From DASVTR01 sp033855775 (GTDB lineage: Bacteria > Acidobacteriota > Blastocatellia > Pyrinomonadales > Pyrinomonadaceae), in contig JAWVFT010000047.1 in the NCBI GenBank assembly GCA_033855775.1, positions 1 to 64,000 on the forward strand: DNA of 64,000 nt, in the 5' to 3' direction. The notes under the pieces are model-generated. The model did not search any database, was not told where the DNA came from, and saw nothing but the letters and a program-made list of their open reading frames with translations. Shown one piece after another: positions 41,579 to 49,994 of this stretch (position 1 is its first letter; each line of letters starts with the position of its first letter). Position numbers and translations under genes: made by a program.

Positions 41579-42226
41579 TTGCGTATCAAATTTATTGTGG
41601 GCTTCAGCCTGCTGGCGCTGTCGGCGCTGGCCGCCGGATGCTCCGACAACAGCAACACAGCCAATAGCAACACCGCTACGACCAACACGGTGGCGACCAC
41701 GACCACAACCGAGTCGAACATGAACGCCACCGAATCTAAAGTCTCCGACGCCGCCGACTCCGAAGTGACGGAGACGACGGACGCCACAGGTTCCAGAGTT
41801 CAGACACGCACGTTCAGGAATGACACGCACGTCTCCAAAGTTGTCGTGACGACAACCAAGTCAGGCACGCGCACGGCGAAGGTTTACCCGCGCGACGGCG
41901 GCGCGGCGCGCGACTTGCCGGAGAATAAAGTTGAGAGCGCTTTGCAGGCGACGGGCGACACGCTCGCAGACGCCGCCGGTTTCGTCGTAGACAAGACGAA
42001 GGACGCCGCCTCGGCGACGAAGGAAGGCGCAAAGGTCGTTGGCGAGAAGACTGTCGAAGGCGCGAAGACCGTCGGCGAAAAGACGGCTGAGGGAGCCAAG
42101 ACGGTTGGCAGCAAGACTGCCGAGGGCGCAAAGACTGTCGGCGAGAAAACAGTCGAGGGCGCGAAGAAAGCCGGAGAAGGCGCGAAGAAAGTCGGCGGCA
42201 AGATTAAAGACGCCGTGACGCCTTAA
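41579..42226 (+). CDS. Lipoprotein with LEA-like 11-residue repeats
   Basis: 215 aa. The TTG at 41579 has AGGAGG at 10-bp spacing and begins a lipoprotein signal: MRIKFIVGFSLLALSALAAG then Cys, with lipobox LAAGC. A Thr/Asn/Ser-rich spacer follows. The C-terminal third is four 11-residue repeats of consensus EGAKTVGEKTV, plus a partial fifth. This matches the amphipathic pattern of group 3 LEA proteins (TAQAAKEKAGE-like), linked elsewhere to desiccation and stress tolerance. Probably anchored to a membrane in the periplasm. The repeats are coded by 33-nt tandem units with mostly synonymous differences. Confidence 0.72.
   Translation: MRIKFIVGFSLLALSALAAGCSDNSNTANSNTATTNTVATTTTTESNMNATESKVSDAADSEVTETTDATGSRVQTRTFRNDTHVSKVVVTTTKSGTRTAKVYPRDGGAARDLPENKVESALQATGDTLADAAGFVVDKTKDAASATKEGAKVVGEKTVEGAKTVGEKTAEGAKTVGSKTAEGAKTVGEKTVEGAKKAGEGAKKVGGKIKDAVTP
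42023..42187 (+). repeat. 33-nt in-frame tandem repeat in the lipoprotein gene
   Basis: Four full 33-nt units starting at GAAGGCGC plus a diverged fifth. Units differ mainly at third codon positions, so the peptide period is conserved while the DNA has drifted. Confidence 0.8.
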
Positions 42227-42285
42227 CGAAGCTCAGGGCGGAAGCGTCTAGTTCAAACACCGCAGGGCAGTGAGTTCAAACATGA

Positions 42286-42322
42286 GAGGGCAGTCGTCAG
42301 ATGACGGCTGCCCTCTTGTTTG
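42286..42322 (+). terminator. Rho-independent terminator after the lipoprotein gene
   Basis: Stem GAGGGCAGTCGTC/GACGGCTGCCCTC (one mismatch) with a 4-base loop, then TTGTTTG. Confidence 0.75.
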
Positions 42323-42410
42323 TCGCGCGTCGGTCGAAGCCGTTCGTCTTCGTGAAGCGTTCGCGCTTGTCCTGACCAACTCGCCGTCGAAGACCAATGA
42401 TGCCGCCGAA

Positions 42411-42419
42411 TGCTATACT
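42411..42419 (+). promoter_or_regulatory. Extended -10 promoter
   Basis: TGCTATACT, 72 bp before the ATG of the small CPCC protein. No matching -35. Confidence 0.45.
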
Positions 42420-42490
42420 AAAGGTTCCCTGCCGACAGCGTTCCCAATTTCGGCGGGCCACGCTAACCCGTAAAAGAATGGAGCAAGAGA

Positions 42491-42787
42491 ATGGCCGATG
42501 CGACACGCTTTACAATTTTATGCCCGTGCTGCGAGTCTGCCCTGACGATTGACGCGCAAACGGGCGCGCTCATCTCCCACGAAGAGAAGTCGAAACCAGT
42601 CGCTTCCTTCGACGAGATGCTCAAGGGTTTGGACAAGCAGAAGCAGCTGCGCGACCAACTCTTCCAGCAAGAGTTGGGTTCGCAGAAAGACCGCGAGCGA
42701 CTGCTCGAAGAAAAATTCCAAGCGGCGATGAAGCGCGCGGAGAAGGATAAGGACAAGCCTTACATCAACCCGCTCGACGTTGACTAA
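42491..42787 (+). CDS. Small conserved hypothetical protein with CPCC motif
   Basis: 98 aa. N-terminal FTILCPCCESALTIDAQTG gives a single CxxC-type cluster in a short beta hairpin, half of a zinc ribbon. The rest is strongly helical and charged (about residues 38-88, many Lys/Glu/Gln), likely a coiled coil that could bring two half-ribbons together as a dimer. ATG start with GGAGCAAGAG upstream. Function unknown. It precedes the M16 peptidase pair in the same direction. Confidence 0.65.
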   Translation: MADATRFTILCPCCESALTIDAQTGALISHEEKSKPVASFDEMLKGLDKQKQLRDQLFQQELGSQKDRERLLEEKFQAAMKRAEKDKDKPYINPLDVD

Positions 42788-42971
42788 GACCAGTGCGCGC
42801 GGGCGGGCGAATCCATCGGGTGAAACAAATTTTTACCGGATGCGTAAAGTAAGAACCGATGTGCAACAGCTTGCACGGCAGGCGGCATCCAAACGCCCGA
42901 ACGACAGCTTGCCCGGCAAACTGCGGAAGTTCAAGCGCTCGGTTCACACACAATCATGGAGTCATCAAACA

Positions 42972-44369
42972 ATGCGTCCGTCTAAATTGTCTGCGCTCGT
43001 CGTCTGCGCCGTCGCGCTTCTTTCAGCCGCGCTCTTTGTCGCCACAGCCTCCGCGCAAAAAAGCAGCATGCCAACGAAAATTCCGAAAATAAATTATCAG
43101 GAACGCACGCTCAAGAACGGCTTGCGTGTCCTCAGCGTCGAAGACCATTCCAGCCCGACCGTCTCTATACAGGTCTGGTATCACGTCGGCTCGAAGGACG
43201 ACCCCAACGGGCGCAGCGGCTTCGCGCATCTCTTCGAGCACATCATGTTCAAGAGCACGAAGAACATGAAATCCGAGATGCTCGACCGTTTGACGGAAGA
43301 TGTCGGCGGCTACAACAACGCGTTCACCGCCGACGACGTGACGGTCTATTACGAAGTCGTGCCGTCGAATTATCTTGAGACTTTGCTCTGGGCCGAAAGC
43401 GACCGCCTCGGCGGCTTGAATGTTGACGAGCCGAATTTTAAATCCGAGCGCGCGGTCGTCGAGGAAGAGTTTCGCCAGAGTTATCTGGCCCCGCCTTACG
43501 GCAAGCTCGAATTGTTGATTCAGCAAAAGTCGTGGACGAAGCATCCGTACCAGCGACCCGGCATCGGCAACATCGAAGAGTTGGACGCGGCGACGCTGGA
43601 AAACGTGCGAGCCTTTCACGGAACTTACTATCGCCCGGACAACGCCACGATGGTCGTCGCCGGAGACTTTGACCCGAAGCAACTCGACGCTTGGGTTGAC
43701 AAGTATTTCGCTCGCCTGTCGAAGCCGAGCGCGCCGCTGCCGCGCGTCGAAGTCAAAGAGCCTGCGCGCACAGCCGAGCAACGCTTCGTAGAGTACGGCC
43801 AGAACGTCCCGCTCCCGGCGGTCGTTATCACGTATCTCGCGCCGCCCGCGGCGAGCAGCGATGCCGTCGCCCTGCGCGTCGCCGAAGCCATCCTTTCGTC
43901 GGGCAATTCTTCGCGCCTCTATCGCGCTCTCGTCTATGAGCAGCAGGTCGCGCAGGAGGCGGACGCAGACGCAGACTTGCGCGAAGACCCCGGCCTCTTT
44001 CTCTTCAAAGCCGTCCTCGCCAGCGACAAGAAGCCGGAGGAGGCGGAGCGCTCTTTGCTGGCCGAACTCAAGCGGATACAGGACGCGCCCGTCAGCGCGG
44101 CTGAGTTGGAGAAAGCGAAGAACCAGTTGGTGACTTCCAAGTTGCGCGAACGCGAGACGAACAACGGCAAGGCTCAAGCTCTCGGCGAAGCCGCCGTCCT
44201 GCTCGGCGACCCGAACCGCATCAACACGGACGTTGAGCGGCTTCAGTCGGTCACGGCGGCGGACGTGCAGCGCGTCATGCGCCAGTACTTCACGGACACC
44301 AACCGCGTCGTCATCTACTATCTGCCGGAATCCGCGCGCGCCACGCAAAACGCCGCCACAAAGAATTGA
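42972..44369 (+). CDS. M16 family zinc metallopeptidase, catalytic subunit
   Basis: 465-aa exported protein. Signal peptide ends around ATASAQ. The inverted zinc motif HLFEH (His86, Glu89, His90) is in GFAHLFEHIMFKS, with the distal Glu in ERAVVEEEFRQSY; the second M16 domain follows from about residue 225. About 450 residues is the size of bacterial processing-peptidase-like subunits. The ATG at 42972 has GGAG about 10 bp upstream; the open frame further upstream lacks any signal sequence or similarity. The next gene, 11 bp on, is an M16 homologue without the zinc motif, so the two probably form a heterodimer. Confidence 0.92.
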   Translation: MRPSKLSALVVCAVALLSAALFVATASAQKSSMPTKIPKINYQERTLKNGLRVLSVEDHSSPTVSIQVWYHVGSKDDPNGRSGFAHLFEHIMFKSTKNMKSEMLDRLTEDVGGYNNAFTADDVTVYYEVVPSNYLETLLWAESDRLGGLNVDEPNFKSERAVVEEEFRQSYLAPPYGKLELLIQQKSWTKHPYQRPGIGNIEELDAATLENVRAFHGTYYRPDNATMVVAGDFDPKQLDAWVDKYFARLSKPSAPLPRVEVKEPARTAEQRFVEYGQNVPLPAVVITYLAPPAASSDAVALRVAEAILSSGNSSRLYRALVYEQQVAQEADADADLREDPGLFLFKAVLASDKKPEEAERSLLAELKRIQDAPVSAAELEKAKNQLVTSKLRERETNNGKAQALGEAAVLLGDPNRINTDVERLQSVTAADVQRVMRQYFTDTNRVVIYYLPESARATQNAATKN

Positions 44370-44380
44370 GGTGAGAATAG

Positions 44381-45880
44381 ATGACCATCAGCAAAAGCTT
44401 CATCCAACGTTCTCTTACGCTATCGGCGCTCGCAGCGTTGATTATCGCTATGATGTCAATTAACACACACGCCCAACAGGAGCAGCCGCCGCAGCCTTCC
44501 GCTCCGCGCTCGGTCAAACTGCCGCAGCCGGTCGAGAAGACATTGAAGAACGGGTTGCGCGTCATCGTCGTCGAACGCAGCGGGATGCCGCTCGTCAGCG
44601 CGCAACTGCTGGTGAAGAACGGCGGCGAGGTTGACCCGGAAACTCTGCCCGGCGTGGCCAACATGACGGCGACGCTGTTGACCGAAGGCACCGCGACGCG
44701 CACCGCTCCGCAGATTGCCGAAGAGATAGAAGCTCTCGGCGGCAGCCTCAACTCGCGCGCCGGTTGGGACGCTTCCGGGGCGAGCGTCAACGTTATGTCA
44801 GAGCGCGTCGCCCCGGCGATGAACATTCTGGCCGACGTGATACGCAATCCGGCCTTCAAGGACGAAGAGATTGAGCGCCAGCGCCAGCAAGCGATTGACG
44901 ACTTGAGCGTCAGGCTCAGCCAGCCGGGAACGATTGCCCGCGCCGTCGCCGCGCGCGTCCTCTACGGCACGACGCCCTACGGCCACATGCTCAGCGGCAC
45001 GCCCGAAAGCCTCGCTCTCATCAAGCGCGATGACTTGGTTAAGTTTCATCAAACTTATTACAGGCCGGACAATGCGGTCCTCGTCATCGGCGGCGACATC
45101 AAGCCGCAGCAGGCTTTCGCTCTCGCGGAAAAACTTTTCGGCGACTGGCAGAAGCCGACCTCGCTATTGGTGGTCATAAGCAATAATGCGAAGCCGAGCG
45201 CCGCGAAGCAGCGCGTGCTGGTGATTGACAAGCCTGACGCGGGGCAGGCTGCGGTCGTCTTCGTGCGCAGCGGCTTGAAGCGCACCGACCCAGACTTCTT
45301 TCGCGGCATCGTCACCAACTCCGTCTTGAGCGGCTATTCCGGTCGGCTCAATCAAGAGATTCGCATCAAGCGCGGCCTGAGCTATGGCGCGCGCAGCAGC
45401 CTCGACGCGCGCCGCGAGACGGGGCCGTTCACCGCTGAAACGCAGACCAAGAACGAATCGGGCGCGGAGGTCGCGTCGCTCATCATCGGCGAGATTAAGC
45501 GTTTATCGAGCGAGGCGGTCGCCGACGCCGAACTGCTGCCGCGCAAGTCCGTCATCATCGGCGGCTTCGGTCGCGGTTTGGAAACCAACGACGATCTCGT
45601 TAATCAAATCAGCAATCTAGCGCTCTACGGCATCAACCTGAGCGAGATAAACAGCTACATCAACAACGTGCAGTCCGTCACCGCCGCCGACGTGCAGAAG
45701 TTTGCAGGCGCAAGGCTCGTCGCAGACGACGCTTCCATCATCATCGTCGGCAAAGCCAGCGCGTTTCTGGACGCTCTGCGCAAGCAGTTCCCGAACGTTG
45801 AAGTCATCCCGGTCGCAGACCTTGAATTGAACGGTGCCACGTTGCGGCGAGCCGCAACATCCGGCGCGACCAAGCCGTGA
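44381..45880 (+). CDS. M16-like protein, non-catalytic partner subunit
   Basis: 499-aa exported protein with a signal peptide (core LTLSALAALIIAMMSI). The place of the HxxEH motif reads LPGVANMTATLLTEGT (about residues 90-105), without zinc ligands. The second-domain substrate motif is kept: GYSGRLNQEIRIKRGLSYGA (Arg and Tyr of the R/Y pair). This arrangement is known from mitochondrial processing peptidase and from bacterial M16 pairs. Short Pro-rich N-terminus after the signal. Co-transcribed with the active subunit upstream. Confidence 0.9.
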   Translation: MTISKSFIQRSLTLSALAALIIAMMSINTHAQQEQPPQPSAPRSVKLPQPVEKTLKNGLRVIVVERSGMPLVSAQLLVKNGGEVDPETLPGVANMTATLLTEGTATRTAPQIAEEIEALGGSLNSRAGWDASGASVNVMSERVAPAMNILADVIRNPAFKDEEIERQRQQAIDDLSVRLSQPGTIARAVAARVLYGTTPYGHMLSGTPESLALIKRDDLVKFHQTYYRPDNAVLVIGGDIKPQQAFALAEKLFGDWQKPTSLLVVISNNAKPSAAKQRVLVIDKPDAGQAAVVFVRSGLKRTDPDFFRGIVTNSVLSGYSGRLNQEIRIKRGLSYGARSSLDARRETGPFTAETQTKNESGAEVASLIIGEIKRLSSEAVADAELLPRKSVIIGGFGRGLETNDDLVNQISNLALYGINLSEINSYINNVQSVTAADVQKFAGARLVADDASIIIVGKASAFLDALRKQFPNVEVIPVADLELNGATLRRAATSGATKP

Positions 45881-45949
45881 CGCGTACGCAGTGATCGCGC
45901 CCGCGCCTTTTCGAGCCGGAGTAAGAAGTCTTAAGGAGAACGAAAGCTC

Positions 45950-46591
45950 ATGCGACGTTTAGCCAGACTGTCATGTTGCTTCTTCAGTCTCGCGCTGCTG
46001 GCCGCGACCGCCAACAGCTTCGCGCTGGCGCAGGGCAGCGAAACCATAGCCACACAGCCGCGCGAAGAGACAGCCGTTTTCATCAGCGAACTCGGCAGCA
46101 GCGAGCCGTTTGTGCGCCGGCAGGCGGCGGAAGAGTTGGCCCGCCGCGCCGACACAGACCACTTGAAATTAATCGAGGGCTATCGTCTGCAAGAGAAGAA
46201 CGCGCAGGTCAAGCTGGCTCTCGATTGGGCGCTTTATCGAATGGGCAAGAGCGCGACGCTCTTTTCGCTGGTGCGCGCTCTCGATTCATCTCAAGCCGAA
46301 CAGGCGTCCGCGTATCTCAAGCAACTCGAAAGCCCGCACCCGCTCTACATTTTTCTGGGCCAGACGAAGCGCGCGGCGCAGGCGCGGCTGCTCGAAGTGT
46401 TGGGCGCAATCGGCGACGCCGAAACGCTCGAACGCATCAAGCCCTTGCTCGAATCCTTTGAGCCAGCGGTTGCCGTCGCCGCCGAGCAGGCCACAGAGCT
46501 AATCAACACGCGCATCGCGCAGACGCCCGCCGAAGCGCAGCAGCCCACGCGCCCGCGCACCGTCGGCCAAACCGTCGAAGCAACGCCCTGA
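45950..46591 (+). CDS. Secreted HEAT-repeat-like protein
   Basis: 213 aa. Signal peptide to about residue 27 (ALAQG). The mature part is helical with repeated pairs that look like HEAT/ARM units (FVRRQAAEELARRADTDHL, AQARLLEVLGAIGDAETLER, AVAVAAEQATELI). The C-terminus is Pro/Thr-rich. It could be a periplasmic interaction module, perhaps for the M16 pair 70 bp upstream; there is no catalytic motif. A terminator hairpin follows. Confidence 0.6.
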   Translation: MRRLARLSCCFFSLALLAATANSFALAQGSETIATQPREETAVFISELGSSEPFVRRQAAEELARRADTDHLKLIEGYRLQEKNAQVKLALDWALYRMGKSATLFSLVRALDSSQAEQASAYLKQLESPHPLYIFLGQTKRAAQARLLEVLGAIGDAETLERIKPLLESFEPAVAVAAEQATELINTRIAQTPAEAQQPTRPRTVGQTVEATP

Positions 46592-46617
46592 ACTCGCAAG
46601 TCGAGCGCAACAATCAC

Positions 46618-46656
46618 AACGGGAGCGAATCATCCGACTCGCTCCCGTTCGCTTTA
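46618..46656 (+). terminator. Terminator hairpin
   Basis: Perfect 11-bp stem AACGGGAGCGA/TCGCTCCCGTT with a 10-base loop. Only a weak T-run (CGCTTTA) follows, and GCTATACT just downstream may be the next promoter. Confidence 0.65.
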
Positions 46657-46687
46657 CGCTATACTAATCGGGTTTCCACTTTCAAAA

Positions 46688-46742
46688 TTCAGCCTTCAAG
46701 TTGACAACCGGAGAACCTGAAGATTGAAACTTGAAGCCTGAA
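46688..46742. repeat. Inverted repeat upstream of the ubiD-family gene
   Basis: TTCAGCCTTCAAGTT (46688-46702) and AACTTGAAGCCTGAA (46728-46742), 14 of 15 positions inverse. The arms are themselves built of TTCAA/CTTCAAG words. The right arm ends 4 bp before the ATG. Confidence 0.75.
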
Positions 46743-46746
46743 ACCT

Positions 46747-48522
46747 ATGCACCCAAACCTACGCTCATTTCTAGACCTGCTCGTGCGCGAGCGCGAACTC
46801 ATCCGAATCAGAACAGAGGTTGACCCGTATCTCGAACTGGCCGAAGTTCATCGTCGCGTCATCGAGCGCGGCGGCCCGGCCCTGCTCTTCGAGCGCGTCA
46901 AGGGCAGCCGTTATCCGGTCGTCACCAATCTCTTCGGCACGGCCCGCCGCATCGAGTTGGCCTTCGGCCCGAAACCCGAAGCCCTCGTCTCTCGTGTCGT
47001 GCATGTGGCCGAGTCGCTCTTGCCGCCGCGCCCCTCGGAACTCTGGCAGCACCGCTCGCTGGCCCTCGAAGCCCTGAAGCTCGGCACGCGCAACACGCGC
47101 CGCGCGCCCGTCGCGCAAGTCATGGACAAGCCTGCGCGGCTAGAAGAATTGCCCGTGCTAACGACTTGGCAGGAAGACGGCGGGCCGTTCTTCACGCTGC
47201 CGCTCGTCTACACCGAGCATCCCGCGACGCGCAAGCATAATCTTGGCATGTATCGCATGCAGCGTTACGACGCGCAGACGACGGGCCTCCACTGGCAGAT
47301 ACACAAAGGCGGCGGCTTTCATTATCACGAAGCGGAAGCCTTGGGGCAGCCCTTGCCTGTGACGATGTTTCTTGGCGGCCCGCCCGCTTTGATTCTCGCG
47401 GCCATCGCGCCGCTGCCGGAAGACGTGCCGGAGTTGGTGCTGGCCTCCGTGCTGGCAGGCGAGAGAGTGCGCATGACGAAGAACCCGCTCGGAGAGAATC
47501 GTCATCGCCTCGTCGCCGAAGCGGAGTTTGCGTTGGTCGGCCAAGTGCCTGCGCGCGAGCGTCGGCCCGAAGGGCCGTTCGGCGACCACTACGGCTACTA
47601 TTCGCTGCAACATGATTATCCTGTCTTCAACGTCGAGGCCGTCTTTCATCGCCGCGACGCCATCTATCCGGCGACGGTTGTGGGCAAGCCGCGACAGGAA
47701 GATTTCTTCATCGGCGACTACTTGCAAAAGTTGCTTTCGCCGCTCTTTCCGCTCGTGATGCCGAGCGTCCGCGACTTATGGACGTACGGCGAGACGGGCT
47801 TTCATTCGCTCTGCGCGGCGGTCGTGCGCGAACGCTACAGCCGCGAAGCTTTAGTCTCAGGCTTTCGCATTCTCGGCGAAGGCCAACTCTCTTTGACCAA
47901 GTTTCTGCTGCTCACGGACACGCCGCAAGACTTGAAGGACTTTCGCAGCCTTTTCGAGCACATTCTCGCGCGCACTCGTTGGGAAAGCGACCTCTTCATC
48001 TTTTCCAACGTCTCGATGGACACGCTCGACTACACGAGCGGCAAGGTCAACGAAGGCAGCAAGGCCATCTTGCTCGGCTTGGGCGAAGCCGTGCGCGACT
48101 TGCCGCGCGAGTTTCGCGCTCCGCTGCCGCCAAAGGTCAAGCGCGCGGAAGTCTTCTGCGGCGGCTGTCTCGTCGTCGAAGGCGCATCATACGCGGAAGA
48201 CGAAGGGCAAGCCGCGCGTCTCGCTCAAGACGAGGCTTTTAAAGAATGGCCGCTCGTCATCCTGCACGACGATGCAAGCGTGGCTCTCAACACGGCTGAT
48301 TTTCTGTGGGCCACCTGGACGCGCTTTGAGCCTGCCTCGGACATCTACGCCGCCGCGACAATCGTGCGGCGTCATCATCTTTCTTATCGCCCGCCCGTCG
48401 TCATTGACGCGCGCATGAAGCCCGGCTATCCGGCGGAACTCATCGTGCGCCCGGACATCGGCGCGCTGGTCGAAAGACGCTGGCGCGACTATTTCCCCGA
48501 AGGCCTGGGCAAAGCGGACTGA
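46747..48522 (+). CDS. UbiD-family (prenylated-FMN) decarboxylase
   Basis: 591 aa. UbiD enzymes decarboxylate aromatic or alpha,beta-unsaturated acids with prenylated FMN. Seen: NLGMYRMQRYDAQTTGLHWQ, the GG-H cofactor region HKGGGFHYHEAEALGQPLP, and the catalytic acid cluster RPEGPFGDHYGYYS. Length exceeds E. coli UbiD (497) by about 90 residues, mainly in the C-terminal part (LPREFRAPLPPKVKRAEVF onwards). No UbiX flavin prenyltransferase is in the window. The substrate is not decidable; a role in quinone synthesis is one option. The metallophosphoesterase gene follows after 11 bp. Confidence 0.88.
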   Translation: MHPNLRSFLDLLVRERELIRIRTEVDPYLELAEVHRRVIERGGPALLFERVKGSRYPVVTNLFGTARRIELAFGPKPEALVSRVVHVAESLLPPRPSELWQHRSLALEALKLGTRNTRRAPVAQVMDKPARLEELPVLTTWQEDGGPFFTLPLVYTEHPATRKHNLGMYRMQRYDAQTTGLHWQIHKGGGFHYHEAEALGQPLPVTMFLGGPPALILAAIAPLPEDVPELVLASVLAGERVRMTKNPLGENRHRLVAEAEFALVGQVPARERRPEGPFGDHYGYYSLQHDYPVFNVEAVFHRRDAIYPATVVGKPRQEDFFIGDYLQKLLSPLFPLVMPSVRDLWTYGETGFHSLCAAVVRERYSREALVSGFRILGEGQLSLTKFLLLTDTPQDLKDFRSLFEHILARTRWESDLFIFSNVSMDTLDYTSGKVNEGSKAILLGLGEAVRDLPREFRAPLPPKVKRAEVFCGGCLVVEGASYAEDEGQAARLAQDEAFKEWPLVILHDDASVALNTADFLWATWTRFEPASDIYAAATIVRRHHLSYRPPVVIDARMKPGYPAELIVRPDIGALVERRWRDYFPEGLGKAD

Positions 48523-48533
48523 ACAGGGAAGCG

Positions 48534-49397
48534 ATGAAAATCTCAAGGCGCAAGAAGAAGTACGCTCTCATCACGACTGGCAGCCTGTTGCTCATCGGCG
48601 TGCTGCTCGGAGTGTGGGCTTTCGTCATCGAGCCGAATCGTTTGACGGTCAACGAAGTGTCCATCAAGCTGCCGCGTTGGCCGCCGGCCTTCGCGGGCCT
48701 GCGCGTCGCGCTCATCTCGGATTTGCACGTCGGCTCGCCGCACATTGACGTGGCGAAGTTGCGGCGCGTCGTTGAGATGACCAACGCGGCGCAGCCCGAC
48801 TTAACGCTTCTCGCCGGAGATTTCATGGTGACGAGCCGCATTCATCAAGCCGTCGAGCCGGAAGTCATCGCGGGAGAACTGAAGAACCTGCGCGCTCGTT
48901 TCGGGGTCTACACAGTTCTCGGCAATCACGATTGGTGGTACGACGGCGAGCGCGTTCGCGCAGCCTTTGAAGGCGCAGGCATTCGCGTCCTTGAAAATGA
49001 TGTGGCGCAAATTCAACACGAAGGACAGTCGCTCTGGCTGGCCGGAATCGCTGACGCATGGACACGCAAGCCCGACATCGAAGGCACGTTGCGAAAGGTG
49101 ACGGACGACGGCCCCGTCATCATCCTGACTCATAACCCTGACATCTTCCCGAACGTTCCGGCCAGAGTGAGCCTGACCCTGGCCGGACACACGCACGGCG
49201 GTCAGGTCAACATCCCTTTCGTCGGTCGCTTGAAAGTGCCTTCCGAATACGGTCAACGCTATGCCATCGGCCACGTTGTCGAAGAGAGCCGTCATCTCTT
49301 CGTCACGCCCGGCGTCGGCACGAGCATCATCGCCGTTCGCTTCCGCGTCCCGCCGGAAATCTCTCTGCTGACGCTGACGGCGGAGGCCGCTCCCTAA
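48534..49397 (+). CDS. Membrane-anchored metallophosphoesterase (YaeI/YkuE-like)
   Basis: 287 aa. Basic N-terminus and one membrane anchor (about residues 12-32, LITTGSLLLIGVLLGVWAFV). Calcineurin-like motifs in order: LISDLHVGSPH, LLAGDFM, VLGNHDWWYD, ILTHNPDIFP and LAGHTHGGQVN. The placement of the GHTHGGQ block and the size match YaeI/YkuE-type phosphodiesterases, which act on lipid-linked phosphates in some species. Likely faces the periplasm. Directly downstream of the ubiD gene. Confidence 0.88.
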   Translation: MKISRRKKKYALITTGSLLLIGVLLGVWAFVIEPNRLTVNEVSIKLPRWPPAFAGLRVALISDLHVGSPHIDVAKLRRVVEMTNAAQPDLTLLAGDFMVTSRIHQAVEPEVIAGELKNLRARFGVYTVLGNHDWWYDGERVRAAFEGAGIRVLENDVAQIQHEGQSLWLAGIADAWTRKPDIEGTLRKVTDDGPVIILTHNPDIFPNVPARVSLTLAGHTHGGQVNIPFVGRLKVPSEYGQRYAIGHVVEESRHLFVTPGVGTSIIAVRFRVPPEISLLTLTAEAAP

Positions 49398-49477
49398 CGA
49401 ATGACAACCAACCTTGAATCATGTTATAGGCTCTCGTGAAGCACAAACGAAACTATCATCAACGGAGACACTCTTTC

Positions 49478-49954
49478 ATGCGACTCTTAAAATCAACGGC
49501 CTTCTTCCTGCTGCTCTGCGCCTGTGTCAGCGCAGCCGCTTCCAACATCGGCGCGACGCGACACGCCAAAGCTCGCTCCGCGCAGCAGCATCGAGACAGG
49601 GTTATCTCAACCCGAACCGTGAAAGGCTCGCTCAAGGGTTTCGAGGTCGGCGATTATATGCATGCAGTCATCAAGCTTCAGAGCGGCAAGGAAGATTCTT
49701 ACTTCATAGGCTCGCCCGGCCTGGACTATTTTCTGGCCCTGCACAAAGGCGAGCCGCTGACGCTCACTTATCAGGTGGTTGATTCTTACATTGAACAGGC
49801 TGGCGGCGTGCAGCGAATTAACCGGCTCAGCGGCGCGCGCGCAGGCAAGCTGACCCACGCCGCCTGGTGGAAAAATATGCGGGCCAAACATTCCTTCGCG
49901 CAACTGGATAAGATGTACGGCAGCCTGACCGAGAAATACAGGCTCAATCCTTAA
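49478..49954 (+). CDS. Secreted hypothetical protein
   Basis: 158 aa. Signal peptide MRLLKSTAFFLLLCACVSAA. The mature part is one compact beta-rich domain: STRTVKGSLKGFEVGDYMHA, then KEDSYFIGSPGLDYFLALHK, LTLTYQVVDSYIEQAGG. The helical end WWKNMRAKHSFAQLDKM is basic. No family recognised. ATG at 49478 has CGGAGA about 10 bp upstream; the TTG/GTG-type start at 49436 would put extra basic residues ahead of the signal. Convergent with the histidine kinase gene. Confidence 0.6.
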   Translation: MRLLKSTAFFLLLCACVSAAASNIGATRHAKARSAQQHRDRVISTRTVKGSLKGFEVGDYMHAVIKLQSGKEDSYFIGSPGLDYFLALHKGEPLTLTYQVVDSYIEQAGGVQRINRLSGARAGKLTHAAWWKNMRAKHSFAQLDKMYGSLTEKYRLNP

Positions 49955-49994
49955 AGTCTGAGAAGCGAAAGCAAGCGCGGAGGCGAGCGTTCAA

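Noticed and set aside
44311..44859. Antisense frame over the M16 gene junction
   Set aside because: Shadow of the two peptidase genes with no homology of its own.
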